Positions 17,143-26,653 are shown, counted from the first letter of the stretch. The stretch: DNA of 64,000 nt from Aurantimonas sp. Leaf443 (GCF_001425575.1 NZ_LMRD01000006.1:693977-757976), one strand, 5' to 3'. Made by a program: numbers and translations. Notes: generated from the letters alone by a model not told the origin.

Positions 17143-18360
17143 ATGGAAGAATTCCACAAAGTCCGCCGCCTGCCGCCCTACGTCTTCGAGGAGGTCAACA
17201 AGAAGAAGGCCGCCGCCCGCTCGCGCGGGGTCGACATCGTCGATCTGGGCATGGGAAATCCCGACCTGCCCACGCCCAAATTCGTCGTCGACAAGCTCTG
17301 CGAGGCCGTGCGCGACCCGCGCACCCACCGCTATTCGGCGTCCAAGGGCATTGCCGGCCTTCGCCGCGCGCAGGCCGCCTATTACAAGCGCCGCTTCGGC
17401 GTGACGCTGAACCCGGACACCGAGGTCGTGGCGACGATGGGCTCGAAGGAGGGCTTCGCCAACATGGCGCAGGCCATCACCGCGCCCGGCGACGTCGTTC
17501 TCTGCCCGAACCCGACCTATCCGATCCACGCCTTCGGCTTCCTCATGGCCGGCGGCACGATCCGCTCGATCCCCGCCAAGCCCGACGAGGACTTCCTGCG
17601 CGCGATCGACCGCGCCGTGCGCCACTCGATCCCCAAGCCGCTGGCGATCATCCTGAACTACCCGTCGAACCCGACGGCCTACGAGGCCGATCTCGATTTC
17701 TACGCCGAAGTCGTGAAGTTCGCCCGCGAGAACGAGGTCATCATCCTCTCCGACCTCGCCTATTCGGAGATCTACTTCGACGGCACCCCGCCGCCCTCCG
17801 TTCTGCAGGTGCCCGGCGCGATGGACGTGACGGTGGAGTTCACCTCCATGTCGAAGACCTTCTCCATGCCCGGCTGGCGCATCGGCTTCGCGGTCGGCAA
17901 CGCGCGGCTGCTCTCGGCGCTCGCGCGGGTGAAGTCCTATCTCGACTACGGCTCGTTCACGCCCGTCCAGGTCGCCGGCACGGCGGCGCTCAACGCCGGC
18001 GACGAGGCGGTGAAGGAGGTGCGCGACATCTACCGCCACCGCCGCGACGTGCTCGTGGAGTCCTTCGGTCGCGCCGGGTGGGAGGTGCCGCCTCCGTCCT
18101 CGACCATGTTCGCCTGGGTGCCGATCCCGGAGGCCTATCGCGCCATGGGCTCGATCGAGTTCGCCAAGCTCCTGATCGACAAGGCGGACGTCGCGGTGTC
18201 GCCGGGCGTCGGCTTCGGCGAGTACGGCGACGACCACGTGCGCATCGCGCTCGTCGAGAACGAGCACCGCATCCGCCAGGCGGCGCGCAACATCCGCCGC
18301 TTCCTCACCGCCGAGTCCGGCGCCGCACGCGAACCTGCGGCCGCCGGCGCCCGGCGCTGA
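17143..18360 (+). CDS. Class I/II PLP-dependent aminotransferase (AlaC/DapL-like)
   Basis: A 405-residue fold-type I aminotransferase of the group often named LL-diaminopimelate aminotransferase or AlaC-like glutamate-pyruvate transaminase in alphaproteobacteria. The PLP lysine is K238 in [16 protein letters not shown]; other markers are [22 protein letters not shown] and [12 protein letters not shown]. It is followed 29 bp later by homoserine dehydrogenase, an arrangement conserved in this order, so a role in aspartate-family or alanine metabolism is likely. The exact substrate cannot be set from sequence. Confidence 0.92.
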   Translation: MEEFHKVRRLPPYVFEEVNKKKAAARSRGVDIVDLGMGNPDLPTPKFVVDKLCEAVRDPRTHRYSASKGIAGLRRAQAAYYKRRFGVTLNPDTEVVATMGSKEGFANMAQAITAPGDVVLCPNPTYPIHAFGFLMAGGTIRSIPAKPDEDFLRAIDRAVRHSIPKPLAIILNYPSNPTAYEADLDFYAEVVKFARENEVIILSDLAYSEIYFDGTPPPSVLQVPGAMDVTVEFTSMSKTFSMPGWRIGFAVGNARLLSALARVKSYLDYGSFTPVQVAGTAALNAGDEAVKEVRDIYRHRRDVLVESFGRAGWEVPPPSSTMFAWVPIPEAYRAMGSIEFAKLLIDKADVAVSPGVGFGEYGDDHVRIALVENEHRIRQAARNIRRFLTAESGAAREPAAAGARR

Positions 18361-18389
18361 CAGACCCTTCCGAGAAGACTGACACCATC

Positions 18390-19694
18390 ATGAACAGCCC
18401 CCTGCGGCTCGGCATCGCCGGGCTCGGTACCGTCGGTGCGAGCCTTGCCCGTCTCATCGAGACCAAGCGCCAGACGCTGGAGCACCGCGTCGGGCGCAGC
18501 CTGACGATCGCCGCCGTCTCGGCGCGCGACGCGTCGAAGGACCGGGGCGTCGATCTGTCGGCGGCCCGCTTCTTCGCCGATCCCGTGGCGCTGGCGCGCG
18601 ACGGCGAGATCGACGTGTTCGTAGAGCTCGTCGGCGGATCGGACGGCGCGGCGCTGGACTCGGTGCGCGCGGCCCTGTCGCGCGGCATTCCGGTCGTCAC
18701 CGCCAACAAGGCGCTGCTCGCCTATCACGGCATGGCGCTGGCCGAACTGGCGACGGCCAACGGCACGGAAATCCTCTTCGAGGCGGCGGTCGCCGGCGGC
18801 ATCCCCGTCATCAAGACGATGCGCGAGGCCCTGTCGGGCAACGACGTGAAGCGCGTCTACGGCATCCTCAACGGCACCTGCAACTACATGCTGACCCGCA
18901 TGGAGAAGGAGGGCATCGCCTTCGACGACTGCCTGAAGGACGCCCAGCGCCTCGGCTATGCCGAGGCCGATCCGACCTTCGACATCGGCGGCTTCGACGC
19001 CGGCCACAAGCTGGCGCTCCTCACCTCGCTCGCCTTCGGCTGCGCGATCGACCTCGACTCGGTCTTCATCGAGGGGATCGAGGCGGTGACGCTCGACGAT
19101 ATCCGCGCGGCGGCCGAACTCGGCTACCGCATCAAGCTCCTCGCCGTCGCGCAGCGCACCGAGAGCGGCATCGAACAGCGCGTCCACCCGGCCATGGTGC
19201 CGGCGGGTTCGGCCATCGCGCGCGTCGACGGCGTGACCAACGCGGTGGCGATCGACACGGACCTTCTCGGTTCGATCCTCCTCGCCGGTCCGGGCGCCGG
19301 CGGAAATGCCACCGCTTCGGCCGTCCTCTCCGACATCATGGACGTGGCGACCGGCTTCGTGCCGCCGACCTTCGGCGTGCCGCCGGAGAAGCTGTCGCCC
19401 TACAGACGCGCGCGGATGCGGGCGCATGAAGGCGGTTATTACATCCGCCTGTCCGTGCAGGACCGGGTCGGCGCCTTCGCCTCGATCGCGCAGCGCATGG
19501 CCGAGCACCGGATCTCGCTGGAATCGATCGTCCAGCGCCGCGCGCCGGGCGCTGCCGCCGACACGGCCGCGCCGGTCATCCTCATCACCCACGAGACGAG
19601 CGAGGAAGCCGTCCGCAACGCTCTTGCCGCCGTCTCGCAGGACGGGCACCTGACGGACGAGCCCAAGATGATCCGCATCGAGCCGCTGAAATAG
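18390..19694 (+). CDS. hom: Homoserine dehydrogenase
   Basis: A 434-residue homoserine dehydrogenase, which reduces aspartate semialdehyde to homoserine for Thr and Met synthesis. The NAD(P) motif GIAGLGTVGASL is at the N-terminus. The catalytic domain shows NGTCNYMLTRME and GYAEADPTFDIGGFDAGHK. The C-terminal ACT domain (YYIRLSVQDRVGAFASIAQRMAEHRISLESIVQ) probably binds Thr for feedback control. The ATG at 18390 directly begins the Rossmann fold. Operon position: after the aminotransferase, 78 bp before glpX. Confidence 0.97.
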   Translation: MNSPLRLGIAGLGTVGASLARLIETKRQTLEHRVGRSLTIAAVSARDASKDRGVDLSAARFFADPVALARDGEIDVFVELVGGSDGAALDSVRAALSRGIPVVTANKALLAYHGMALAELATANGTEILFEAAVAGGIPVIKTMREALSGNDVKRVYGILNGTCNYMLTRMEKEGIAFDDCLKDAQRLGYAEADPTFDIGGFDAGHKLALLTSLAFGCAIDLDSVFIEGIEAVTLDDIRAAAELGYRIKLLAVAQRTESGIEQRVHPAMVPAGSAIARVDGVTNAVAIDTDLLGSILLAGPGAGGNATASAVLSDIMDVATGFVPPTFGVPPEKLSPYRRARMRAHEGGYYIRLSVQDRVGAFASIAQRMAEHRISLESIVQRRAPGAAADTAAPVILITHETSEEAVRNALAAVSQDGHLTDEPKMIRIEPLK

Positions 19695-19772
19695 CGCGCC
19701 GGCGGAGCGTCTTTGACATTGCGGTTTCACGGGCGGGCGGCAAACTCGCAGCATGCGGCGGGGAGCGAGAGA

Positions 19773-20768
19773 ATGATGCCTGAGACGGTGGAAGCGGGGG
19801 CCGGTCACCATCTCGACCGCGTGCTGACCCTCGAGATCGCCCGCGTGACGGAGCGCGCCGCCGTCGCGGCGGCGGGTCTGCGGGGCCGGGGCGACGAGAA
19901 GGCGGCCGACCAGGCGGCCGTCGACGCCATGCGCTCGGAACTCAACGAACTCATGATCGACGGCACGATCGTCATCGGCGAGGGCGAGCGCGACGCCGCG
20001 CCCATGCTCTATATCGGCGAGCAGGTCGGGCGCGGCGGGCCGAAGGTCGACATCGCGCTCGACCCGCTCGAAGGCACGACGATCTGCGCCAAGAACCTGC
20101 CGAACTCGCTCGCGGTGATCGCGATGGCCGTGCGCGGCAGCCTCCTGAACGCGCCGGACGTCTACATGGAGAAGATCGCGGTGGGGCCGGGCTATCCCGC
20201 CGGCATCGTGCATCTCGACCGCACGCCGCTGCAGAACCTGCGCGCGCTCGCCGACGCCAAGGGCGTGCCGATCACCGAGATCACCGCCTGCATCCTCGAC
20301 CGCCCGCGCCATGCCCAGCTCATCGAGACCGTGCGCCAGACCGGGGCGGCGATCCGCCTGATCGGCGACGGCGACGTGGCGGGCGTCATCCAGACCACCG
20401 ACTCGGAAGAGACGGGCATCGACATCTACATGGGCATCGGCGGCGCCCCCGAAGGGGTGCTTGCGGCCGCGGCCCTGCGCTGCACCGGCGGGCAGATGCA
20501 GGGGCGCCTGCAGCTGAACACCAACGATAAGCGGGCCCGCGCCGAGACGATGGGCATCACCGACCCCTATCGAATCTACAGCGATAGCGAGATGGCCTCC
20601 GGCGACGTGATCTTCGCCGCGACCGGCGTGACCGACGGCAACCTCCTCGACGGCGTGCGCTTCTACCGCGACCGCATCGAGACCCATACGCTGGTGATGC
20701 GCTCCTATTCGCACACGACCCGCGAGATGCGGGCGCGTCATTATGATCGGACGAAGTTCAATCTCTGA
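19773..20768 (+). CDS. glpX: Class II fructose-1,6-bisphosphatase
   Basis: A 331-residue GlpX-type fructose-1,6-bisphosphatase for gluconeogenesis. Key metal and substrate motifs are GTIVIGEGERDAAPMLYIGE, DIALDPLEGTT and MGIGGAPEGVLAAAALRC. Two ATG codons stand in tandem at 19773 and 19776; the first is used, behind a GGGAG-type site. A TTGACA hexamer at 19713 has no convincing -10 partner, so the gene is probably read from the aminotransferase-hom transcript. Confidence 0.96.
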   Translation: MMPETVEAGAGHHLDRVLTLEIARVTERAAVAAAGLRGRGDEKAADQAAVDAMRSELNELMIDGTIVIGEGERDAAPMLYIGEQVGRGGPKVDIALDPLEGTTICAKNLPNSLAVIAMAVRGSLLNAPDVYMEKIAVGPGYPAGIVHLDRTPLQNLRALADAKGVPITEITACILDRPRHAQLIETVRQTGAAIRLIGDGDVAGVIQTTDSEETGIDIYMGIGGAPEGVLAAAALRCTGGQMQGRLQLNTNDKRARAETMGITDPYRIYSDSEMASGDVIFAATGVTDGNLLDGVRFYRDRIETHTLVMRSYSHTTREMRARHYDRTKFNL

Positions 20769-20796
20769 CGACAGGCCCGGCGGCGGGACGGGCCCG

Positions 20797-22596
20797 ATGC
20801 CGCCGGTGCCGGCGGGCGAGGGCAGGGCGTTTCTCGGGGTCGAGCGCTCGCTCGGCGGCCGTCGCTGGGTGGGCGCGCTCGACCGGCGCGGCGAGGCGCT
20901 GGCGCTCGCCATGGCGCAGCGCCTCGGCTATCCCGATCTCGTCGCCCGCATCCTGACGGCCCGGGGCGTCGGCGAGGCGGACGCCGCTGCCTTTCTGGAG
21001 CCGCGCCTGCGCGACCTGATGCCCGACCCATCGCGCATCACCGACATGGACGCGGCCGCCGCCCGCATCGCCGACGCGATCGAGCGGCGCGAGCGCATCG
21101 CCATCTTCGGCGACTACGACGTCGACGGCGCCTCCTCCTCGGCCCTTCTCTGGCGCTACCTGCATCATTTCGGCATCGACGCGCCGATCCGCATTCCGGA
21201 CCGGGTGACGGAAGGCTACGGGCCGAACCCGGCCGCGATGCGCGAGCTCGCCGAAGGCGGCGCGACGCTGATCGTCACGGTGGATTGCGGCACGATGAGC
21301 TTCGAGCCGATCGAGGAGGCACGCCGGCTCGGCTGCGACGTCGTGGTGCTCGACCATCACCAGACCGGGCCGGAACTGCCGGCGGCCGTCGCGCTGGTCA
21401 ATCCGAACCGGCAGGACGATCTGTCGGGCCTCGGCGCGCTCTGCGCGGCCGGCGTCGTCTTCGTCACGCTCGCGGCGGTCTCGCGCGAGCTGCGCCGCCG
21501 CGGGCGCGGCACGCCGCCGAACATCCTGCAATGGCTCGACCTCGTGGCGCTCGCCACGGTCTGCGACGTGGTGCCGCTGGTCGGCCTGAACCGCGCCTTC
21601 GTGGTTCAGGGGCTGAAGGTGATGCGGGCGCAGTCCAATGCCGGTCTGCGCGCTCTGGCGATCTCGGCCCGGCTCGGGGGGCCGCTGGAGGCCCACCATC
21701 TCGGCTTCCTGCTCGGGCCGCGCATCAATGCCGGCGGCCGTATCGGGGCGGCGCATCTCGGCAGCAACCTTCTCTGTCTCGACGCGCCCGCCGAGGCGGA
21801 AGCGCTCGCGGCCGAACTCGAACTACTGAACGCCGAGCGCCAGGCGATGGAGCGTCGCATGGTCGAGGAGGCCGAGGCGGAGGTCGCCGCCGAGATCGGA
21901 ACGGGCGAGGGGCCCGCCGTGCTCGTGACCGCCTCGCCCGACTGGCACCCCGGCATCGTCGGGCTGATCGCCGCCCGGCTGAAGGAGCGCCATCGCCGCC
22001 CGGCCTTCGCCATCGCCTTCGACGAGACCGGCAAGGGCAGCGGCTCCGGCCGCTCCGTCGCCGGCGTCGATCTCGGCCGCATGGTGCGCGAGGCCGTCTC
22101 GCGCGGCATCCTGCAGAAGGGAGGCGGACACGCCATGGCCGCCGGCGTCACCATCCGGCGGGAGTCGCTCGGCGCCTTCCGTGCCTTCGTCGAGGCAGAT
22201 GCAGGCCGGCTCGGCTTCGATCCGGGCCTTGCCGACGCGCTGCAGATCGACGGGGCGGTGAGCGCCGCCGGACTGAATGCCGGCCTCGCCGCGATGCTGG
22301 AGCGCGCCGGCCCCTACGGCGCCGGCCACCCGGCGCCCATCCTGGCGCTCGCGCGTCATAGGATCGGCTCCTCGCAGATCGTGGGCGGGTCGCATGTGCG
22401 CGCGACGCTCACCGGCGCGGACGGTTCCCGCGTCGAGGCCATCGCCTTCAAGGCCGCCGAAACGCCCGTGGGCCGCCGGCTGTTGGAGGCGCGCGACCGG
22501 CCGATCCATGCGGCCGGCACCCTCACCGTCGACCGGTTCCGGGGCCGCGAGGAGGTGCGCCTGCGTCTTCTCGACGTGGCCGAGGCTTTCGACTGA
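20797..22596 (+). CDS. recJ: Single-stranded-DNA-specific exonuclease RecJ
   Basis: A RecJ 5'-3' exonuclease used in recombination and mismatch repair. DHH-family motifs are present: IFGDYDVDGASSSALL, TLIVTVDCGT, VVLDHHQTGPELP, then the DHHA1 region SGSGRSVAGVDLG and GGGHAMAAGVT. From the ATG at 20797 it is 599 residues, the usual size. An alternative ATG at 20743 adds 18 residues and overlaps the glpX end by 26 bp; neither has a strong ribosome binding site. Family sequence begins at RAFLGVERSLGGRRW. Confidence 0.95.
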   Translation: MPPVPAGEGRAFLGVERSLGGRRWVGALDRRGEALALAMAQRLGYPDLVARILTARGVGEADAAAFLEPRLRDLMPDPSRITDMDAAAARIADAIERRERIAIFGDYDVDGASSSALLWRYLHHFGIDAPIRIPDRVTEGYGPNPAAMRELAEGGATLIVTVDCGTMSFEPIEEARRLGCDVVVLDHHQTGPELPAAVALVNPNRQDDLSGLGALCAAGVVFVTLAAVSRELRRRGRGTPPNILQWLDLVALATVCDVVPLVGLNRAFVVQGLKVMRAQSNAGLRALAISARLGGPLEAHHLGFLLGPRINAGGRIGAAHLGSNLLCLDAPAEAEALAAELELLNAERQAMERRMVEEAEAEVAAEIGTGEGPAVLVTASPDWHPGIVGLIAARLKERHRRPAFAIAFDETGKGSGSGRSVAGVDLGRMVREAVSRGILQKGGGHAMAAGVTIRRESLGAFRAFVEADAGRLGFDPGLADALQIDGAVSAAGLNAGLAAMLERAGPYGAGHPAPILALARHRIGSSQIVGGSHVRATLTGADGSRVEAIAFKAAETPVGRRLLEARDRPIHAAGTLTVDRFRGREEVRLRLLDVAEAFD

Positions 22597-22744
22597 AGGA
22601 ACGCGCCAAGCTTCGCCGGTTTGCGGTCGGCGGCATGCCCGATCGACCAGATCCCGGAACCTGCGAGGCGCGCGGCGGCCGTCCTCGACCGACGGTTCGT
22701 CACCGTCAGGGCCTCATGCATGAAAAGCGGAAGATTTGGGAAAC

Positions 22745-22819
22745 TGGTACGCCCAGGGGGAATCGAACCCCCCTCTCCACCGTGAAAGGGTGGCGTCCTG
22801 ACCGATAGACGATGGGCGC
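22745..22819 (-). tRNA. tRNA-Glu (UUC)
   Basis: A 75-nt cloverleaf with encoded CCA. The acceptor pair is GCGCCCA/TGGGCGT (one G-U at position 1-72), the anticodon stem is CCACC/GGTGG with loop CTTTCAC and anticodon TTC. The T arm is GGGGG-TTCGATT-CCCCC. It lies between recJ and the M15 peptidase gene. Confidence 0.97.
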
Positions 22820-22831
22820 GGCCTGAGGGGT

Positions 22832-22860
22832 CTATAGGGTGAGTCGCCGGGGATCGCAAC
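22832..22860 (-). promoter_or_regulatory. Promoter of tRNA-Glu
   Basis: On the minus strand GTTGCG (22855-22860), a 17-bp spacer and CTATAG (22832-22837) precede the tRNA by 12 bp. The -10 matches the rhizobial CTATAT form at five positions; the -35 is weaker. Confidence 0.55.
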
Positions 22861-23021
22861 CCTGAAAACGGTCCGGCGCCGGGCTCGCAAACCCATGGGA
22901 GACCTGCTTCGGGCGGCTGCGCCCGATGGGGCGCGAAATCCGGTGGCGCCTGGAGAAGGGCGGCCTTCGGGGCACCGCAGGCGGTGTTGCGGTGTTGGGC
23001 GCCGAGCCTCTAGCTCCGACG

Positions 23022-23049
23022 AAAAACGCCCGGGTTTCGGCCCGGGCGT
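23022..23049 (-). terminator. Rho-independent terminator of the M15 peptidase gene
   Basis: A 9-bp perfect stem ACGCCCGGG (23026-23034) / CCCGGGCGT (23041-23049) with a 6-nt loop. On the minus strand it is followed by five T (23026-23022). It lies 12 bp after the peptidase stop codon. Confidence 0.85.
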
Positions 23050-23060
23050 CGTCACTGCGA

Positions 23061-24071
23061 TCAGTTGCCGCGGCGGCGGCACTGCCAGTTCCAGTCGCGT
23101 TGCGGACCGGTGTCCACGTGGATCGCCTTGGTATGGCAATAGGTGCCGACCCCGCCGCGGCCGGGCATGGTGCGGACGAATGCGGCGACCGCCTGATTGT
23201 CGGCATTGGGCACGATGATGTCGGCGGCCTTGCAGGCCATGTGCTGCGAATGGCGCGCGCCGTTGACGCGTCGGTTGTGCGACGGGCTGCGATAGCCGGA
23301 CGTGACGATCACCTTCGATCCGAAACGCTGTTCGATGGCGCGCAACATGCCGACGAGGCGCTGGTCGAAGCAATGCGTCTGCACGTCCTCGCGCTGCTGC
23401 AGCAGCCCGTTGGGCGCGAGCCGGGCCATGCCGCTCAGCGACGCGACCTGATAGCTTGCCATGTCGTCGAGCGCGTCGCTGTCGCTTGCAGACGCGCGCT
23501 GGCCGATCTCGAAGAGGGAGGAAGGATCGACGCCGGGAAGGCCTTCGCCGCCACCTGCCGTCGGCGCACCCTCGCGGCGCAGGATCACGCGCCGGCTGCG
23601 ACCGTTGTCGGCATTGGCGATGGGCGTGCGCGCCTGGGACTTGGCGAAGAGAGAGGTGAAAAGCGTCTTGTCGGCCGCGTTGCCACCGGCCGGATCGGAG
23701 ACCGTGCCGCCGGCATAGGCGGCGACGGTCGTACGGCCGCTGGCGGCGATCTCGCGGCCTTCCGTCCGGAGCGTGTCCTCGGCGGACGCGGCTGCGTCCT
23801 GCGGCTCCGCCTTCTCGGAAAGCGCCGCGGGCGGCGCGTCGGCACTCGCCTGCGCGACGTCGGACGGCGTGCCGTCCGTGCCTTCGGCGGGACCGGTCGC
23901 CGCTTCCGCGCTCTCCGACGCCGCGGCCGACGGGGCCGAGGCGAAGCCGAAGGCGCTGGTGTCGTCGACGGCCGACACGCATCCGGCCAGCGGCATGGTC
24001 GACAACATCGCCACGGCGAGGAAGCGACGGCTCAGCGCCAGGCCTCCAGGCCGATCAGGTCGAATGGTCAA
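23061..24071 (-). CDS. Peptidase M15A / D-Ala-D-Ala carboxypeptidase-like lipoprotein
   Basis: A putative envelope peptidase with a C-terminal M15-type (DUF882/M15_3) zinc domain. Metal-binding positions are visible in GARHSQHMACKAADI (H and D) and KAIHVDTGP (second H), with VTSGYRSPSHNR upstream. The N-terminus has a lipobox-like signal, SRRFLAVAMLSTMPLAGC, followed by a long Ala/Ser/Glu-rich linker that would hold the domain in the periplasm near peptidoglycan. The start is uncertain: TTG at 24071 (336 residues) gives a normal signal, while an ATG at 24212 adds 47 residues of poor sequence. Followed by a strong terminator. Confidence 0.8.
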   Translation of the reverse strand: MTIRPDRPGGLALSRRFLAVAMLSTMPLAGCVSAVDDTSAFGFASAPSAAASESAEAATGPAEGTDGTPSDVAQASADAPPAALSEKAEPQDAAASAEDTLRTEGREIAASGRTTVAAYAGGTVSDPAGGNAADKTLFTSLFAKSQARTPIANADNGRSRRVILRREGAPTAGGGEGLPGVDPSSLFEIGQRASASDSDALDDMASYQVASLSGMARLAPNGLLQQREDVQTHCFDQRLVGMLRAIEQRFGSKVIVTSGYRSPSHNRRVNGARHSQHMACKAADIIVPNADNQAVAAFVRTMPGRGGVGTYCHTKAIHVDTGPQRDWNWQCRRRGN

Positions 24072-24331
24072 ATCCCCAATACCCTCTCCAAGGCGGGCCC
24101 CCGTACCCGCTGTGCATCGCGCCGGAACCTTGCCGGATGCTGACGCCGCCTCGTCTTCTGCCGCCCGGTCCCCACCCGGCGGCGGTGCCGTGCCGGTCCG
24201 CGCCGGCTGCACCTTACCGAAACATTACATAACCGGCAGCGCTATTGCCAGAATGCGGCCGAATGAGGTTGCGCGCCGAGGCGGCGAGGGCGCCGGGACG
24301 GACTTGGCCCTGCGGCGCCCCGCGAACCCGC

Positions 24332-24772
24332 TTACCAGCTGCCCGTGTTCGGCATGGACGCCCAGGGCTCGGCAGGCGCCTTGGCTTCGCCGGCCTGAAG
24401 GATCTCGATGGAAATGCCGTCCGGCGACTTGACGAAGGCCATGTAGCCGTCCCGGGGCGGGCGGTTGATGGTGACGCCCGCCTCCATCAGCGACTGGCAG
24501 GTCTCGTAGATGTCGTCGACCTGGTAGGCGAGATGGCCGAAATTGCGCCCGCCCGTATAGGTTTCGGGGTCCCAGTTATAGGTGAGTTCCACCAGGGGCG
24601 CCTTGGTTTCCGAGGCCTTCGGCAGATCGCCGGGCGCGGCGAGGAAGACCAGCGTGTAGCGGCCCTTTTCGCTTTCCACGCGGCGTGTTTCCACGAGCTT
24701 CATCTTGTTGCAGTAGAAGTCGAGGGCGGCGTCGAGATCGGCCACCCGGACCATCGTATGCAGATATCTCAT
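24332..24772 (-). CDS. gloA: Lactoylglutathione lyase (glyoxalase I)
   Basis: A 146-residue glyoxalase I that converts the methylglyoxal-glutathione adduct to lactoylglutathione. The four metal ligands fit H5 (YLHTMVRV), E62 (LVELTYNW), H80 (FGHLAYQV) and E123 (ISIEILQ), the same order as in the E. coli nickel enzyme. The sequence GRNFGHLAYQVDDIYETCQSL is characteristic. Stand-alone gene on the minus strand. Confidence 0.96.
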   Translation of the reverse strand: MRYLHTMVRVADLDAALDFYCNKMKLVETRRVESEKGRYTLVFLAAPGDLPKASETKAPLVELTYNWDPETYTGGRNFGHLAYQVDDIYETCQSLMEAGVTINRPPRDGYMAFVKSPDGISIEILQAGEAKAPAEPWASMPNTGSW

Positions 24773-24886
24773 GATCGGTGCATCTCCATCGAAACCCGTG
24801 AAGCGGGAGTCTAGGGCCGCTCGCGGCTCCGGCTAGTCTCGATCGGCCCTTGCGGGCACCACGACGGGCTTCCCTTCAAACGAAGA

Positions 24887-24912
24887 CGGCGTCTCGAAAG
24901 ACGCCGCCTTTT
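24887..24912 (-). terminator. Terminator-like hairpin after the Ala/Ser/Thr-rich secreted protein gene
   Basis: An 8-bp stem CGGCGTCT (24887-24894) / AGACGCCG (24899-24906) with a CGAA tetraloop, 45 bp past the stop at 24957. On the minus strand the T-run is weak; on the plus strand a TTTT follows at 24909-24912. Confidence 0.55.
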
Positions 24913-24956
24913 CAATCGGGGTTTTCCAGCCTCGAGCCGAGGCTGGCGGAGAGACG

Positions 24957-25652
24957 TTACATGGCGCTCTTGGCCGCCTGGATCGCCGCCGTGCAGGCCG
25001 CCTCGTCGCCCTTGTCGAGGGCCGCCTGAGCTTCCTGCACATGCGTCATCGCCATCTGGCTGCCGGCCGCTGCGGAAGCGGTGTCGGCACTCTTCGCCAT
25101 GCCGGAGGCGGCGGCGGGATCGGAGGGCATGGCCGAGCTGCTGGCGGCCGCCGCGCCGCCACCCGCCGCCATGTCGCCCGTACCGCCCTTGGCGACATCG
25201 CCGAGCGCGGCCGTCGGGGCGACGCCCGACACCGAGCCGGTCGCGGTCTGGCCGGGCTCCTGGCTCTTGGCGGCATTGTCCTGCGTGAAGGTCGAGGTCT
25301 GGCCGCTCGCCGCCGCCATGTCCTGCCCCTCGGGCGTGGTGGCCGTCGCGGCGGCGCCCGCCGATGCGCCCGCATCCGTCCCCATCGCGCCCGCGCCGCT
25401 CGTCGCCGCGCTGCCGGTCTGCGCCTTCGACATCTCGGTCGTCGCCTCGACGCCGGACACTTCGCCGGTGGAGCCGGCCTGTCCGGCCTGCGTCGGCTGC
25501 ATGGAATCGCCGGACGAGCCGGTCGAGGCGGTCATTCCCATCTGCGTGCGCAGCGCGGCGAGATCTTGCGCGCAGTCGGCCAGCGCAGTCGTCGCGGTGC
25601 CGCCGGCAATGGCGATCGCGAGCATGGAGGCATAAAGGTTCAGCTTCGGCAT
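24957..25652 (-). CDS. Ala/Ser/Thr/Gly-rich secreted hypothetical protein
   Basis: A 231-residue protein with a signal peptide (residues 1-25, ending TTALADC). A long low-complexity middle is rich in Ala, Ser, Thr, Gly and Met. The folded-looking C-terminus reads MAMTHVQEAQAALDKGDEAACTAAIQAAKSAM, possibly an amphipathic helical pair. Cysteines are limited to one near the mature N-terminus and one near the end. No family recognised. The ribosome site GGGAGAAG fixes the ATG at 25652. An EcfG-type promoter lies just upstream, suggesting general stress control. Confidence 0.8.
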   Translation of the reverse strand: MPKLNLYASMLAIAIAGGTATTALADCAQDLAALRTQMGMTASTGSSGDSMQPTQAGQAGSTGEVSGVEATTEMSKAQTGSAATSGAGAMGTDAGASAGAAATATTPEGQDMAAASGQTSTFTQDNAAKSQEPGQTATGSVSGVAPTAALGDVAKGGTGDMAAGGGAAAASSSAMPSDPAAASGMAKSADTASAAAGSQMAMTHVQEAQAALDKGDEAACTAAIQAAKSAM

Positions 25653-25688
25653 CGTTCTTCTCCCAAAAGACAGTGTCCGTGGCGCGTT

Positions 25689-25714
25689 AACCGCGTGTCC
25701 GATGGGATCGTTCC
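25689..25714 (-). promoter_or_regulatory. Candidate EcfG (general stress sigma) promoter
   Basis: On the minus strand GGAAC (25714-25710), a 17-bp spacer and GGTT (25692-25689) fit the alphaproteobacterial EcfG consensus GGAAC-N16/17-CGTT with one mismatch. It lies about 37 bp upstream of the start of the secreted Ala/Ser/Thr-rich protein. Confidence 0.55.
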
Positions 25715-25900
25715 GTCACGAAACTTATTTTGCGGCGCACAATACTAGGGACGTGGGCCAGGCCCGGTCGCCGTTTCTGCGACGGAAGACAGTCGGGGCC
25801 GGGCGGTCCGGGAGAGGACCCCGCCCCGCGCCGGGCACTCGAGCCGGCGTTCGAAGGCCCGCGACACGGCGTCGAAACCGGCCCGACCGGGCGAACGCCC

Positions 25901-25931
25901 CTTGCCGAACGACCCGGCTCTGGTGCTAAGT
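25901..25931 (+). promoter_or_regulatory. Candidate promoter of the double cold-shock gene
   Basis: CTTGCC (25901-25906) and CTAAGT (25926-25931) are spaced 19 bp, longer than ideal. Transcription would start near 25938, which makes the ATG at 25975 a better start than the GTG at 25939. Confidence 0.3.
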
Positions 25932-25974
25932 TGGGACAGTGATTCGGGTACGTTTCAAGAGGCAGGACACGGTC

Positions 25975-26547
25975 ATGCCGGACAGAACCACCGCGACCCA
26001 TCTGTTCGACGACGGTGTCCATTCCGATGTCGATCTCGATGTGGTCTCGGGCCATATCAAATGGTTCGACGTCGCCAAGGGATTCGGCTTCGTGGTGCCC
26101 GACGATCACGGGCCGGACATCCTCCTCCATGTCACCTGCCTGCGCCGGGACGGACATTCCACCGCGCTCGAGGGCGCACGGATCGTCTGCGAGGTGCAGG
26201 ACGGCGAGAAGGGCCGGCAGGCCTTCCGCGTGATCTCGATGGATGCTTCGACGGCCGTGCATCCGTCCCAGCTGCCGCCCTCCCGCATCCATGCGCCGAT
26301 CTCGGCCGTGGGCGATCTGGTGCGGGCGGAGGTGAAGTGGTTCAACCGCACGCGCGGCTACGGCTTCCTGACGCAGGGCGACGGGACGCCCGACATCTTC
26401 GTGCATATGGAGACGCTTCGGCGCTACGGGCTGACGGAGCTGCGGCCCGGTCAGGTCGTGCTCGTGCGCTTCGGCGACGGCGCCAAGGGGCTGATGGCCG
26501 CCGAGGTGCATCCGGAGGCCGGCCCGGCCAAGGGCGCCTCCCACTGA
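25975..26547 (+). CDS. Cold-shock protein with two CSD domains
   Basis: A 190-residue protein with two cold-shock domains (single-strand nucleic-acid-binding OB folds). Each CSD has recognisable RNP motifs: domain 1 [19 protein letters not shown] and DILLHVT, domain 2 [18 protein letters not shown] and DIFVHME. Aromatic binding residues are intact in both. Double-CSD proteins are common in alphaproteobacteria, where they act as RNA chaperones in cold or stationary phase. The ATG at 25975 is chosen; a GTG at 25939 is also in frame. It is followed 106 bp later by the DUF192 gene. Confidence 0.92.
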   Translation: MPDRTTATHLFDDGVHSDVDLDVVSGHIKWFDVAKGFGFVVPDDHGPDILLHVTCLRRDGHSTALEGARIVCEVQDGEKGRQAFRVISMDASTAVHPSQLPPSRIHAPISAVGDLVRAEVKWFNRTRGYGFLTQGDGTPDIFVHMETLRRYGLTELRPGQVVLVRFGDGAKGLMAAEVHPEAGPAKGASH

Positions 26548-26653
26548 CGCGGCGAGCCGTCCGCACAGCCGTCGCGGCTCGGCCGCGGGAACGCCGTTCC
26601 GATCCGCAGCGCTTCGGCTCGGCGCCGAACGCCTTGACCTGGACCTGACCCCC

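Larger units (their letters stand above)
25653..25974. other. Divergent intergenic region, 322 bp
   Basis: This stretch separates the secreted protein gene (minus) from the cold-shock gene (plus). It contains an EcfG-type promoter at 25689-25714 for the left gene and a weaker sigma-70-like promoter at 25901-25931 for the right gene. No further gene is supported between them. Confidence 0.6.

Noticed and set aside
19713-19741. TTGACA before glpX as a promoter
   Set aside because: The positions 16-19 bp downstream are GC-only with no -10 resemblance.
18135-20912. A 925-codon open frame opposite hom and glpX
   Set aside because: Same GC-driven artefact; both hom and glpX are complete and conserved on the other strand.
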